A stretch of DNA of 64,000 nucleotides from Melieria omissa (taxonomy: Eukaryota > Arthropoda > Insecta > Diptera > Ulidiidae). Where the stretch lies: NCBI GenBank assembly GCA_963971225.1, contig OZ020269.1, positions 1,302,001 to 1,366,000 on the forward strand, written 5' to 3'. A model generated the notes under the pieces. That model searched no databases. It had not been told where the DNA came from and worked only from the letters and a program-made list of their open reading frames with translations. Position numbers and translations under genes: made by a program. This document shows, piece after piece, positions 41,041-52,650 of the stretch (within the stretch, counting starts at the first letter, position 1; every line of letters starts with the position of its first letter).

Positions 41041-42015
41041 AGGGAGAGGGCTGGGGTGTGAACCGGGTTTTGTTTTTCGGCTCTAACTTTTCTCAGAATA
41101 AAGATATCGAAAAATCGAAGATACCGTTGGAAAGGTGAATATATAACGCAACTTTGTTATGAAGACAGATTACCGTTTTGATTGAAATTTAACTCTCTAC
41201 GTCCAATTTTCTAAGAACGTGATTTTTCGCTTTTTCAAAAAAGTGGCTGGGTTGTGAACCATCTGGAAAATCCCTATTAAAGTCAGAAAATACGAAGAAA
41301 ACACCCATAATTTTTAAGTACATTGAGAATTTATTTAATCAGGAAGCCTCAAGAGGTGAAAAAAAGTTATAATGACGCCTCTTAGGCCAAAAAATCGCAA
41401 TGAATGAAACTGCTCAATTTTTTAAATTTTCATCCTAATCTGTGTCGGAATGTTTGCATGTGAAATACGAACGTGTTCTCGTATTGGCTCACTTCAAGTG
41501 AACACAACGAAATCGAGTTAAATTATATAAAATGACTTTATTTTAATATATCCGTCCATATTTGACAGTGTTAGAACAAATGTAGTACGAAAAACAGGTG
41601 GTTCATAACCGAGCCACCTCAGTGGTTCACAGCCCAACCACGATGCCATTTTGGAAACTTTAAAATAAACGACACTTCCAATCATAATTCGACATAAACA
41701 AATATTGCATCGTAAAATAGAATCAAAACACTAAATAAACATGTATTACACTGACCTATTTGCAATAAGCTCAGTCACTAAGATAGCACTTTAAAAAAAA
41801 GCCAACAAGTTTTCGCAGTCGATTTTCAAACACGATGTCTTTCAAACTCGATTGCTGCCACAAGCAATACGTGTTTGTACTTCGGTGTAACCACAGAGCA
41901 GAGTCATATCATAAGACAAAATTGACAGTTGAAAGATTGGCGATATGTCAATTAGGGAAAGAAAAAACGGCAATGGTTCACACCCCAGCCTGGTTCACAA
42001 CCCAGCCCTCTCCCT
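41041..42015. mobile_element. 975-bp TA-flanked element with repeated GGTTCACANCCCAGCC
   Basis: Ends AGGGAGAGGGCTGGGGTG and, inverted, AGGGAGAGGGCTGGGTTG (24 bp, one mismatch), with TA at 41039-41040 and 42016-42017. The 16-bp motif GGCTGGGNTGTGAACC occurs at 41049-41064 and 41245-41260. In inverse orientation it occurs at 41600-41615, 41624-41639, 41975-41990 and 41992-42007. No coding capacity. Probably mobilised by a mariner/Tc1 transposase. Confidence 0.8.
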
Positions 42016-42017
42016 TA

Positions 42018-42790
42018 CCAACATAATAGTAAAAGTATTGTTCTTATTATTTTGCTCACCACTGTATATGTTTTTTTAAGACTGAAAACACGTATATGCA
42101 CATATTTTTTTACAGTTTAATCAAGTTCTACCAATTCTGCAATGACATGTGCAGAATTTTGCTAAAACAAAATCTTGCTTCTCCTTGTATTTTTCCTCAT
42201 CTTGAAAAGAAAAAATAAAAATAAAATTTGAATCCTATGTCAATTGGGTACCTTAAATTATTTTCATTCGTTATGAAAAATTTGATTGGCCAATGGCATT
42301 TTTTTAATTTTGTTACTATTTAACGCGACAATTTGACCAAAACGGTGTGGAATCTTTGGAATAATACAAAATACAAAAGTTAACGTTTTCGTGAAAACAG
42401 TTTGCAACAATTGTAATGAGTTTTTGATAAAAAACAAAACGTAAACAATGATGTGTGCAGTGGGCCAATGTCGGCAAAATAATACAAAAATTTAAATATT
42501 CGTGATTGTTGTGCCGTATGTTGCGTTGTTAATATTTATTACGATTTTTACAAATTTTGGGATTTGTCCTCATCAAGAATTTGATGAGGAGGACTAATTT
42601 CCTTCAGATTAAAATGGGAATCATATACAGAACCTGATCGTTTTTAATTTTAAAAATAATATTGATGAAACAGTTAAAATATGAATTGATATAAAATATT
42701 GAAAAATAATATTTTTCAATATTATATAAAATATATATAATTATATTATATAGCAAGAGTGTTACATGGGTAACACAGAGACGCAAAATC
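42018..42790. other. AT-rich, no gene
   Basis: TTATTTTGCTCACCACTGTA at 42045-42066 looks like a mariner/Tc1 end, possibly belonging to the broken element at 39908-40736. A run of ATAT-rich inverted repeats is at 42690-42760. Confidence 0.4.
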
Positions 42791-42794
42791 TGCC

Positions 42795-43000
42795 TAACCT
42801 CTATCAATAAGCAAATAAACACATAGAGGTACCACGCAGTACAAAATTTTTCGGTCACGCAAATCTAGCACAGTAGGTCCCACACGTACTTCGGCTATAC
42901 CACTAAGTAAATAAACACATAGAGGTGTCAACTGGCACAAATTTGCATACCAGCGCACTAGGTCCCATACGCACTTCGGCTATTCGAACATATTCGCGAT
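42795..43000 (+). repeat. Direct repeats with GGTCCCAYACGYACTTCGGCTA
   Basis: Two units of about 95 bp (AAATAAACACATAGAGGT, then AGGTCCCACACGTACTTCGG) lie at about 42809-42900 and 42906-42983. A partial third occurs at 43869-43893, on the other side of the hAT MITE. The MITE therefore inserted into this tandem family. Confidence 0.6.
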
Positions 43001-43003
43001 GAC

Positions 43004-43735
43004 CAATGACTACATGACGCGAAACTGAGAGGAGTCACGGTTGCTAATTCGGTCAAACCAGGCCCCAGAGTCGCAAATTCGGTCAAACCAGGCCCCAGAG
43101 TTGATTAGGGTTCGTACAGCAAATTCGCCATACAAAAGTCAGGGCAAGGGCTGCTGGTGCGTTCGAAGTTTATTTGCAAATGAAATAATTTTTTTTTTTT
43201 TCTTTCATTCTGTAGTACGTTTATAGGAAATTGATTGCAAAAAAAATGTTGTTGCTGAAAAACGTCATAAGTATGTTCCAACGTGTTTTAATATGATTTA
43301 ACTTCAGTTTTTGCTGATTGCCCTCAAAGCCTAAACGTTTGAATTGCTTGTGTTGCAGCTCTGCGTTTGAAAAGAGTTCAACTTGCCATCACTGTTTCTT
43401 GCTGCACTAGAAACGGCAAACTCAATGAGACATGAACTGAATGAAAAAGCAACCGAATATCTGCTGACTTTACCGTCTGAAATAATTTATTTATGCTTTC
43501 TGTCGGTACGGGTAACAATCAAAATGACTTTGACCTGGTCCTAGTAAGCTTTTTCGCAACGTTATATTTACAGCAAATAAGAAAAGTTATCACTTTAAGA
43601 TGCAAACAATTGACCTGTAACCGGTGCTGTGCGAGTGTTTGGGTAAAAATACCCGTACACTATCGGACGATTGTAAAAAGCAAAAAATGGTCTGAAAATC
43701 ATTTCCCCTGCCAGTTTCGCGTCATGTAGTCATTG
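43004..43735. mobile_element. hAT MITE (732 bp) with 8-bp TSD GCGATGAC
   Basis: Ends CAATGACTACATGACGCG on both sides (24 bp) and a perfect octamer duplication GCGATGAC at 42996-43003 and 43736-43743. Two direct copies of AATTCGGTCAAACCAGGC occur inside the left end. An inverted copy lies at 54222-54952. Non-coding. TSD length and CARNG-like ends indicate hAT. Confidence 0.9.
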
Positions 43736-43743
43736 GCGATGAC

Positions 43744-44138
43744 TTCGGCAAACTTCTCAATTCGAAGTCAGCTTTCATAATTTGCTTTATGTTGATGTGG
43801 TCAGTCGCACATCAACTGTGCGCTGTGATGATGTTACTGTTGCTGTTATGCGCCTTGCTTTCAGCGCAGCAGGTCCCATACGCACTTCGGCTAGCCGAAA
43901 ATATTCGCAAAATTGTGTGCGTTGCCTTCACACGCAATGAAATAATCAACCACCAAAAATGCCAACAAAAGCAACAACACAATTTCACTTGTTCGCGCTT
44001 ATTTTTTGTGTGTATACCTTTTTTCGTTGGCGACCGCTTTCGCTTCAACAAATTTTCTGAGAACAGCTCATTTTCAATCTAATCGTTGCGCTGTCTGTTT
44101 GCGTATGCCTTGCGTTAACTGATTTGAAAAATTTGTTT
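43744..44138. other. No gene recognised
   Basis: Short open stretches only; continues the tandem family seen at 42795-43000 (GGTCCCATACGCACTTCGG near 43872). Confidence 0.35.
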
Positions 44139-44405
44139 GAATTGAAAAATTTAAGCGAATTCTGACGTGGTTGAATCCCAAACAATTTGTTTAAGTTTAC
44201 AAATTTAAGCGAATTCTGACGTGGTTGAATCCCAAACAATTTGTTTAAATTTACAAATTTAAGCGAATTCTGACGTGGTTGAATCCCAAACAATTTGTTT
44301 AAATTTACAAATTTAAGCGAATTCTGACGTGGTTGAATCCCAAACAATTTGTTTAAATTTAAACATTTAAGCGAATTCTGACGTGGTTGAATCCCTAAAC
44401 AATTT
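44139..44405. repeat. Minisatellite, 54-bp unit, about five copies
   Basis: Unit contains AATTTAAGCGAATTCTGA and GTGGTTGAATCCCAAA. Units are nearly identical. It lies 65 bp upstream of the P-superfamily transposase start. The minus-strand frame across it is an artefact of a unit length divisible by three. Confidence 0.9.
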
Positions 44406-44469
44406 TGTTGACGACCCTTTTTTTGAAACGACTTGATTTTACTCGTATTAATGTCATCAAGTTTTTATC

Positions 44470-46068
44470 ATGAATATAAGTAATTCCGACAAAAAGCGTA
44501 AAAATAACACGAAATGCGCTATTTTTTCCTGTCAAAGGAGCTATAGGAATGATTACGGGTCTCTTAAAGTTCGGCTTTTTAAATTTCCGAAAAATGAATA
44601 TTTCAGAAATAAATGGATCGCAAAATGCAATCTCAAAAAAGATGAAAATATCGACAAGGCATTTATTTGTGATCACCATTTTGAACCTAAGTTTATTGGT
44701 AACAGACTTCTTAAAAAGAACGCTATACCAACTCTCAACCTGAACCTAAAAAAAAATAACTTCCCAAAGTAACACAGATTTATTTGATTTCAATGAAATA
44801 GAGGATGAAATTGATCAATATGTTTCGATTCAACGTCAAGCACTTCCTTTCGCAGAATTTAAAAATTGTGGTGATCCAATACAATTGTCAGACTCTTCAA
44901 TGGACACTGTGGGAGATATTGCAGATTTGTTGGCTTTTGAGGATCTTTGCAGAAATAATGCGTGGAAAAATTTGTCCAACAATTTGGAAACGGAAATAAA
45001 AAAATATGAAGAAGACCAATACTGCACTTATTGTTTAAAAAGGGAACAAAACGAAGCTTTTTACAGAAAGAAATATTGGGACGCATGCGGTGAAATTAAA
45101 AAACAAAAAAAAATTATTTATGACCAAAAGAGAAAGATTGTAAAATTACAGAAAAATTTGCTTTCGAATAAGTATAAAAGAAACAAAAAAATAAGAGCGA
45201 CTAATATAGAACAGGCAGTTGATGATTTTGTCGCTAAGAAATCTTTGTCCGATAATACTGCCATATTTTGTAAAATGTTACTAAAGAAGAGTTCTTTGGC
45301 AAGAAAAAGTTATAGCACAAAGCATGTTCTTTTATTCTGCAGCTTCTTACCAATTCCTAAGGGACGAACTGAAATTAAATTTACCTTCTAAAACGTCGTT
45401 GCTAAGATGGGCTCCAATAAAATCATTGCAGCCAGGCATAAGCCAAAAATTGTTTAGCACGCTTGAAAAAATTTTTCAAGTTATGAATATCGACGAACGA
45501 GAAGCTGTTTTGATGTTCGATGAATTTTCTGTCAGAAAACATTTACAGTACAATCTGTTTAATGATGAAGTTGTGGGCTTTGTTGATAATGGAACCGAAC
45601 GAAAAATCCAACTTACTGGTCAAGTTTGCGTTTTTATGCTAAGGGGGCTGTATTCAAATTGGAAATACGTTTTGAGCTATTACGCTTCTTCTATCGGCTT
45701 GACGTCAAATGAACTTAAAGAAATTATAAAAAATAATGTAAAAATTTCTCAAAAACTGGGTATAAACGTAAGAGCAATTGTGTGTGATCAAGGGTCAAAC
45801 AACAGATCTTCATTCGCTAAATTGGGAATAACGTCTGAATCGCCATTTACCGTCGTAGATTCGAAAACAATTTATGCACTGTACGATGTTCCCCATCTAA
45901 TAAAATCACTAAGAAATATTTTAACACGAAATGATATCACTTCACGTGGTTATTTGCTTAGTGGCTATACTAAGTTTTGTCGCTGGCTTCGCCAAACTTC
46001 AATTTTCGAAGTTCATCTTCATTCTTTGTGGGATGTTCGACAAGGAACATCAATTGCAAGCTGTGCTG
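44470..46068 (+). pseudogene. P-superfamily transposase (THAP + RNase H-like), truncated
   Basis: ATG at 44470. Residues about 16-90 form a THAP zinc finger (CAIFSCQ, FKFPKNEYFRNKWI, FICDHHFEPKF), which binds element DNA. A frameshift in an A-run near 44760 leads to a Lys-rich coiled-coil-like region (44885-45340). A second near 45340 leads to the RNase H-like catalytic region, with LMFDEFSVRKH (first Asp), VCDQGSNN and YDVPHLIKSLRN. These blocks are typical of P element and THAP9-like transposases. Homology stops where a hAT element begins at 46069 and I could not find the remainder (GTP-binding insertion, C-terminus) beyond 51400. Confidence 0.8.
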
Positions 46069-46089
46069 CAGTGCTGCCGTTTTAAATTT

Positions 46090-46700
46090 TTCTTCAGTAG
46101 TACAAATTATGATTTTTGGGTAGTATTTATGGACTTTGAGTAGTACACATGCATATTTTCTAAACAATGTAAAAAAAATGATTCAACAAATTTTTAATCA
46201 AATACTATGTTTCAAAACACATTAACAATTTTATTTATTAAAAAAAAAACAATGTAATTCAATTACAAAAATGGATATAAAGAAATTTCATGTTTTTATT
46301 ATATACTAATAACAATATTTTTGGTGGTGGTACTAAGTTTCCAAAAAAAATAATAGGCTGTCTTCGTTAACGCATTAATGCAAAACATCAGTGTATTTTA
46401 TTTTCGGACCATTGGAAATAGAGAGGGTTAATATGCGCAAATCTATTGCGAAATGACAGGATAACGAAGTTGCGAATATTTATCCTTTCGATTCTCAATG
46501 GTTTGGAAATAAAAGATACTGATGCTTTGCATAAATGTGTTTACGAAGACAGTCATACTTTTATTTATACAAAAGTGAAAAAAAAACAATGTAACTGTTA
46601 CAAAAATGTATATAAACAAATTGTATATGTTTTTATTACTTATATACTAATAACAATGATTTTGGTGGCTCCCATTTTTCTGAATATTGTTCCCTAATAA
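46090..46700. other. hAT 3' non-coding region with a duplicated segment
   Basis: Two related segments at about 46240-46335 and 46575-46670 share AACAATGTAA, TTTTTATTA(C)T-TATACTAATAACAAT and TTTTGGTGG. No gene. Confidence 0.45.
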
Positions 46701-46711
46701 ACTTTTTGAAG

Positions 46712-49113
46712 TCAAAATGGAGTGGACAGTAGTGTTAAGCAAACAATTTCTTTTTTATCTTTAATTAAGTTTACTTCGGAAAATGTTCTCTCCGCAGTCG
46801 CACTACTATGCGGAAACGCAATGACAGTTCCAATAAATTGCCGAAGGAGTGGAAACATTAAGTCATTAATAGCATTTTTTAGTTCAAAAACATACCCCCA
46901 AAATGCTTCTAGATCAAGATTGGGGAAACTTAAGCCAAGTTCCATATTTCGCAGTGCCCGCCACTCTGCTTCTAGAGCTTCAACACTGTTCCTTAATTAA
47001 ATTGGGGAATTTTCAATTAGGGGAACTAGGGTGGGAGATAATTTTCTGGGATTTATGCATTCTAAGCTGCAAAGCGTTTTATCGTAAAACTTAATACGGA
47101 ATAGGATCTGATTGCAAAGCTCGATGTAGTATGCCTTACAACAGGTTTTTATATTAGTTTTTTCATAAGAAGTTAGGGAGGAGTTATTTAAAATAAGTTG
47201 TGCTTTTGCACCCAGATAAATGTCATCTTGTTCAAGAAATATATTTGGATCAGAAAAATTTATTTGGTGCAATAGGATCTCATTGCAATATTCTTCTTTA
47301 AGGAAGTTCTGTAATAAAGTTTTAAAGAAAGCCCTAATTGTAGGAAGCAATACATGGATTCTGGGTTTTTCCGACTGGAACTCAATGTTAATTTTGTTTG
47401 TAATATTTAAAACATATGCTAAAAAGGAATAATACGTTTTGCTTGCCTCTGTCAGCAGATATAGCACGAACAACGTCTGTATTTTCATCAAACTCATACA
47501 TTAAGAAGAAGTGTTGAAGTGGTACCCACTGCTCTAGTATTCGCGAAACAACATTTTCAAGGGAAAGCCAACGTGTAGAAGATAATTTAAGGATTTTGTG
47601 TGATTTTGTTGAAAAATGTTCTTGAAATTGTTTATATTCATTTTGCCGTTTGGCACTGTGTGAAAAAAATGTATGTATATTTCTTGCAAGCACTTCTAAT
47701 TGCTGCGGTAAGTGTTTGGATGCTGCTGACGAGCATAAATTAACACATTTTAAGCGGGTAGCCTAGTATATGAAACTATGCTGCGTAGCGGGCATTACTT
47801 GCAAAACAAGCAAAAATTGCGCGATCCAAAATAAACAAAACTTGAAATTTATGAAACTAAAATAATTATATGAAATAATACTTTCAGTTTTATATGAAAA
47901 CCAATCCGGTAAAAATACCGTCTCCCGCTTTTAAAGTGCCTACATTCGAAAGGTAAAAATACCCGCCCCGCTTATAAGCAGCAGTTTTCACAACGGGTAA
48001 TTTTACCCGGCCCGCTTTTAATGTGTTAAGTGAGTGGCATACGCACCCCATCGTGAATAAGTTAGGCTGATGCTTTTTCAGCAGAGCTTTAACACCAGAT
48101 TTTTTCCCCATCATTACTGCTGCATTATCCGCAGCGAACCCCACCAAATTGTTTAAAGGAATACTAAGTCCATCTAAATATTCTTTAATAGCCGAATATA
48201 CAGAATAGCTATCTGATTTTTCTAGAGAAAGTAATGCCAGGAATCTATCTTGTACTCGATTTTTAACTTGATTAAAAAACCGAGCAACAAGAACCAAGCA
48301 TTTTGATGTGCTCACATCTGTTGTCTCGTCAATAATGAGTGACAAATTTTGATTGCGTAAAATGCTTGCAATTTCTTCTTCCCCTTGCTTGCGAAGCAAG
48401 TTATTTACTCTATACGTTGCTTTTGTTTTTCCACATTTTAATTGTGTTGCCACTTCAGAATCTGCAGCAACTATTCTATTAAAGGTTTTACCAATATAAA
48501 TGGAAGATTATATTGCAACAAGAACATGATTATTCTAAGTTCAGCTATTTGTACTTTTTCAGCCCTTTTCTGAAATTGCTTTACTCGATAGTTATCTGTT
48601 ACTGCAGGCTGATTCTTAAGAGCGATTATTCGGTTTGCATGACCTTTAGTGTTTTCATGTCTTAAAAAATGTGAATAATTATTTACTAATTGTTGTTCGC
48701 ACGGCTTACAATACGGTTGAGATTGGTTGTCTTTTGCCTTCTGCTGCATCCATTCAAATTGCGTGAGCCATTCCGGTCTGAACAGTTGCTTCCTTTTTTT
48801 TCACACTCAGGAGTTTTGCCAGCAAGTCCCTTTGTGTCAATAACTTCTATTTCGGATGCTGATCCTGTTGACCGTAAATCGCACTTTTATAAAACAAAAA
48901 TAATTAATAAAGTACACTAAAACGCTACACTAAACGCTGATGAAACTTAATATGTATACTGTACTGTATATTTATTTATAAAACTTACAGCGCTACTTTT
49001 TTCACCGCTGCAACTTCTTCGAAATTTGACGAGTTATCGCATCTTTCAAGATATCTGCGAAATACGTTCAAATTATTAAACATATAAATTTTAGTGCTAT
49101 TTATCTTACCTGT
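46712..49113 (-). pseudogene. hAT transposase (BED finger, dimerisation domain), broken
   Basis: The likely start MDRYLERC is split by an intron (ATG at about 49113; GTAAGA donor near 49104; CGCAG acceptor near 49060). A second donor, GCTGTAAGT, is near 48990. The main exon holds a BED-type zinc finger (YCKPCEQQL...FLRHENTKGH, 48715-48640). The catalytic core follows with LSLIIDETTDVS (first Asp, about 48340), GFAADNAAVMMGKKSGV (about 48130) and GCVCHSLN (about 48040), then SSTRWLSLE (about 47570), and the dimerisation block FPHSSATAERTFSEVNLIK (about 46800). A TTAA MITE at 47744 interrupts it. Frameshifts lie near 48790, 48470 and 47440, with an in-frame stop at 46999-46997. Confidence 0.8.
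47744..48025. mobile_element. TTAA-flanked MITE inside the hAT transposase
   Basis: Ends CACATTTTAAGCGGG and, inverted, CACATTAAAAGCGGG; TTAA at 47740-47743 and 48026-48029. 282 bp, non-coding. Removing it with one TTAA copy reconnects the hAT frame at CHSLN. piggyBac-type mobilisation is likely. Confidence 0.85.
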
Positions 49114-49119
49114 CCATAG

Positions 49120-51380
49120 CCACAAGTTCTTTGTAATTTTTTGAAAGGTTTGTTATATTTAAAAATAGTGAAGTAATTCCTCGTCTTCTCCGACGCGTCA
49201 CTGGCAAACTTTTGAAATTCTGATATTCCAAGCAATAATGTGCTGCCACTATTTTTCATACTTTGCTGACAAAGCCTAGGTTACAAAATTGCCACATTGG
49301 CCAGAAAAGAAAGTAGGAGAATGTATTCAATGAAATATATTGAATAGATATTATATATTGAATACATTCTGCTATATCTATCTGATGTATTATCCTATGT
49401 TATAACTATGGTCAAAAACAATAATTGCTAGACTATGCCTTTGAGGCTGCTCAAATTAAGTTTTATGGACTTAAGAAATTATTGCTTTTGACCACTGATA
49501 TTATCAAGCAGTCAGTTAATAGAGAAATGGAACGAGTGTGACAAAGTGTAATGAGAAATAAATGCCTTTGCCTCAGATTAAAAATTTAAATTAATGACGA
49601 CCTTAAAATTTGTATGGCTTAAGTGCAGAATAACGAACCCTCGTGAAATATATAAATAAGAATGCTAGATAGAGATTTGGATCTTGAATGGAATAATTTG
49701 TCCCTAGAAAACGCCAATCGGTCACCTTTCTATTTATATACAACTTTACATATGTACTACTAATAAGTTATAAGCCAAATTATTTTTTTATATACAATTT
49801 GTAAAAACTGATTTCCGGTTTTTTCTTCATGGAGCTTTGCTGGACTGCACTTGTTCCAGTTTTATCATGCAAACATTGAATAACGCAGTCTTCATATTCA
49901 GATGAGCGTAAGGGTCAATGCCCAATTTTCGAATTTCTTGTTGTTAGAGATTAGAAACAGGACCAACTGAGTGGCAACGTTGTTCGTATTCATATTCCAA
50001 CAATTCAGCTGGTTGGCGTTGTCAGCGGCTCGCGTTAGGTAACGGTAGTCGTGCGGAGTTTCTGGAAGTTTTTGAATTTCAGTGCGGCCAAAGCCCGAAA
50101 ACATGTGATTTATTCGTAGGAGCTGTTCACGCTTATTTTATGCTTATACATCTTAAGTTCATAGGTATTATTTTGAGCAGCACGCTTCAATGGAACAGGT
50201 TTGCATGCTTAACTCAATGATGTCTTAAGTCGACCTAAGCAATTATTGTTTTTAACCACAGATTAAATAATACTTAATGATACTAATACTTCTTTTGCGA
50301 TGAACTTCAATGGAAAATATTTATAAAGCTTTGATAAAATACTTAATCGTAACCAAATGTACTCTATATAATATTGGAACTATACTAGGCGTGGTTAAGC
50401 ATGAAATGGCACAAATGGGCAAAAACTGGCAAAATTTTTTCAACAATATAGTAGCTTACTATTTGCATTTCGTACATACAATACGTACAATTTCTTACCT
50501 AATTCAGCAAGATTTATAACTATTTGTCTACGGAAATTCTATAAAATTCACATTTTGAAGATATATTTATACAAAAATAAAAAAATTTTCCCGTAATTTG
50601 TTTTATAAGTTGAAAATTCCATAATAAAACCAAGTACTATTAAAATTTTTTATTAATATCAAATATCATTATCGAATATGGTTAAAAAAATGTCAACCCC
50701 AAGAGAAATCGAACGATTTTATACACTTATATCAGGATATTCTAATGATTACGAGTTTCACCTTAGTTTAATTTTTCTGACTCGTCGACGTCCCAGCAAC
50801 CACTTTATTGTCTTTACCAAATTTTAAAAGGTTCCTACAAGAATATACAAACATGCATAAGTTAATTTGTATTTAAATACAGTAATATTACTTATTATTT
50901 CACGATGTTCATTTTTGGGTATCGCATCTGCTGCGTTGTTTTCAAAGTTTATGACTATCAACATCTTATATCATATGATTAGAATAATGTGAACTATTAT
51001 ACGAACAGCATTTGGCAACGCGGTTCAAAAAGGTGCAATTGTCACTTTAGTCGCACAACGGTAACTCTACGACAAGCTCATTTGCTTGATTGAAAAAAGT
51101 CCATCAAAAAGTGAAACATACGGAAACACATGTGGTAGGGCTGCCTACGAACCAAAGATATTTGGTTAGAAATAAAAAACAGCAACATTGGTTGGAATTT
51201 CGTGCTTCGGCAATGTTCAGTTTGGTTTGTTTGTATATTCTTTACGAGTAGCCTTACTTAAAATATGAAAATTCAACTGCTAAAACTTATATTTCAGAAA
51301 ATAGTAGTACAATCGGCCTGGGGGTAGTACGGTAGTACAGATGATGAAATAGTAGTAAAATACTACTATAGTAGTACGTT
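49120..51380. other. hAT upstream non-coding region, with an 86-bp inverted repeat
   Basis: About 2.2 kb between the transposase start and the right TIR. GGTCAAAAACAATAATTGC at 49409-49427 is mirrored at 49473-49494 and again at 50237-50258, suggesting a small nested MITE family. No promoter could be defined. Confidence 0.4.
49834..50104 (-). pseudogene. Exon-like fragment of an unrecognised gene
   Basis: The minus strand is open across FSGFGRTEIQKLPETPHD and on through NANQLNCWNMNTNNVATQ. Composition looks like ordinary cellular coding sequence, not transposase. After a stop near 49898, another frame reads EYEDCVIQCLHDKTGTS. I do not recognise the family. It lies inside the hAT element, so it may be captured host DNA. 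Confidence 0.35.
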
Positions 51381-51399
51381 CGGCAGCCCTGCTGTGCTG

Positions 51400-51925
51400 T
51401 GCTGATGAGCACGAAACGGCGCGCCGCGGCGTATCGTTTGCAAATTCGAATATGCAAGGGTGTGTGTCCGTGTGAAAATAAATGTGCGTGTTGCTTGTGT
51501 ATGCGCTGAGGTGAATGAAAACAATACGAGCAACTGCACAAGATAAAAAGCAAATTGAATTTCCATGGCTTTCGGTTCTGCTATGAAAAATGAACCATGT
51601 GAATTCGCAAAGGCGTACAGTAGAGTGTGCGTTCCTATTGAAAAAAAAACTAAAACCATGAATATCTGCTGTGCAATGTTGGCATTCATGTAGGCTACGT
51701 TGCCTTCTGGCCTAATAAAATTCATACCGATAAATTGTTCAAATTCATATATTAACAGCAACATATTACTATTTATTATTATCATTTCCTTAAAATTTAT
51801 ATTATTTAGTAATTTTATGTGTTCTTTAGTATTTTTATTTTATTCTTATTTTTCGTTTTACTTGCAATTTGCTCTCTTAACCAAGTGCAATTTTTTCTTA
51901 GCAAAATTATTAAAAGTAATCTATA
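51400..51925. other. No gene recognised
   Basis: Right flank of the hAT element. It does not show recognisable P-superfamily sequence, so the P relic was already truncated or diverged here. Confidence 0.35.
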
Positions 51926-52545
51926 TATATAAAAGAGAGTGGCAGTATGTGTGTGACCGCATCACGCTCAAACGGAACGGCCAATTTTCATGGGGTTTGT
52001 TTTGTTCGATTCGTATTAAGTCAGTTCAGGTTCGTGCCAAAAGAAAATTCCAGAAAATCTATTGGGAAACTCGGAAAATCCATGGCTTCTTTGACCGTGA
52101 ATTTTGCATATTTTCAGAAAATAACTTTGGAACCATAAGTCACACATCAATTAAATTCACTACGAACTTACTATTTAGTCATGTCCTGCGACAGAGGGAA
52201 TGGGGCGGGTATTGGACGAGGGGGCGTGGCACCACTCATACAAGCTAAATCTTAATAATGGAATATCTTTGAAATTGTAAGGCGCACAGCATTGAAATTT
52301 GGTATAGCGTTGACCCATAGATGAGTCATGCTACTGGTGAGATTTGATGGGCGTTGGACAAGGGGCGTGGCACATTTTTTGTGACCCAAATATTTCGCTG
52401 AACTATAAGACGCACAGCAATGAAATTAAGTACGAACCTACCATTTATTCAAATCTTTCGACAGAGGGGATGGTGCGGGTATTGAACAAGGGGGCGTGGC
52501 ATCACCTATATAACTTAAATCTATATATAAACGTGTCTGGGTATA
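51926..52545 (+). repeat. Repeat with GGGGGCGTGGCAYC units (inverse of the 15600 array)
   Basis: Starts at CTATATATATAAAAGAGAG, then CATCACGCTCAAACGGAAC. Three units with TTGGACRAGGGGGCGTGGCA lie at about 52210-52235, 52352-52376 and 52478-52503. They are separated by TAAGGCGCACAGCATTGAAA-type sequence. Same family as 15600-16560 but opposite orientation. Helitron-like origin is possible, not shown. Confidence 0.5.
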
Positions 52546-52553
52546 GTGAACAC

Positions 52554-52650
52554 TAGGGATCGCAATTTTTGGCCATTTTGCGATCCCGGGATTTTCGGGA
52601 TTGAAAAGTCAAATCCCGGGATCCCGGGATTTAATCCCGGGATTCAAATA
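52554..52650 (+). repeat. hAT-like end with CCCGGGAT cluster
   Basis: CACTAGGGATCGCAATTTTTGG is followed by five or more ATCCCGGGAT/TCCCGGGATT units within 70 bp, mostly palindromic. Such clusters occur just inside the ends of some hAT elements. The partner end and TSD were not found. Confidence 0.4.

Larger units (their letters stand above)
46069..51391 (-). mobile_element. hAT transposon (5.3 kb) with perfect 8-bp TSD CTGTGCTG
   Basis: Ends CAGTGCTGCCG (46069-46079) and, inverted, CAGGGCTGCCG (51381-51391). The octamer CTGTGCTG lies at 46061-46068 and 51392-51399. Subterminal GTAGTA motifs occur at both ends (46097-46145; 51305-51378). A ZBED-type transposase gene with introns is on the minus strand (49113-46712). 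It inserted into the P-superfamily transposase gene. Confidence 0.9.

Noticed and set aside
44045..44347. Repeat protein encoded on the minus strand
   Set aside because: The frame exists only because the minisatellite unit is a multiple of three; there is no start context and no related protein.
44139..44405. CRISPR array
   Set aside because: The 54-bp units are head-to-tail without spacers and the surroundings are eukaryotic transposons; it is a minisatellite.
44045..46068. THAP host gene
   Set aside because: THAP domain followed by P-type RNase H-like motifs with frameshifts; a dead P-superfamily element, not a host regulator.
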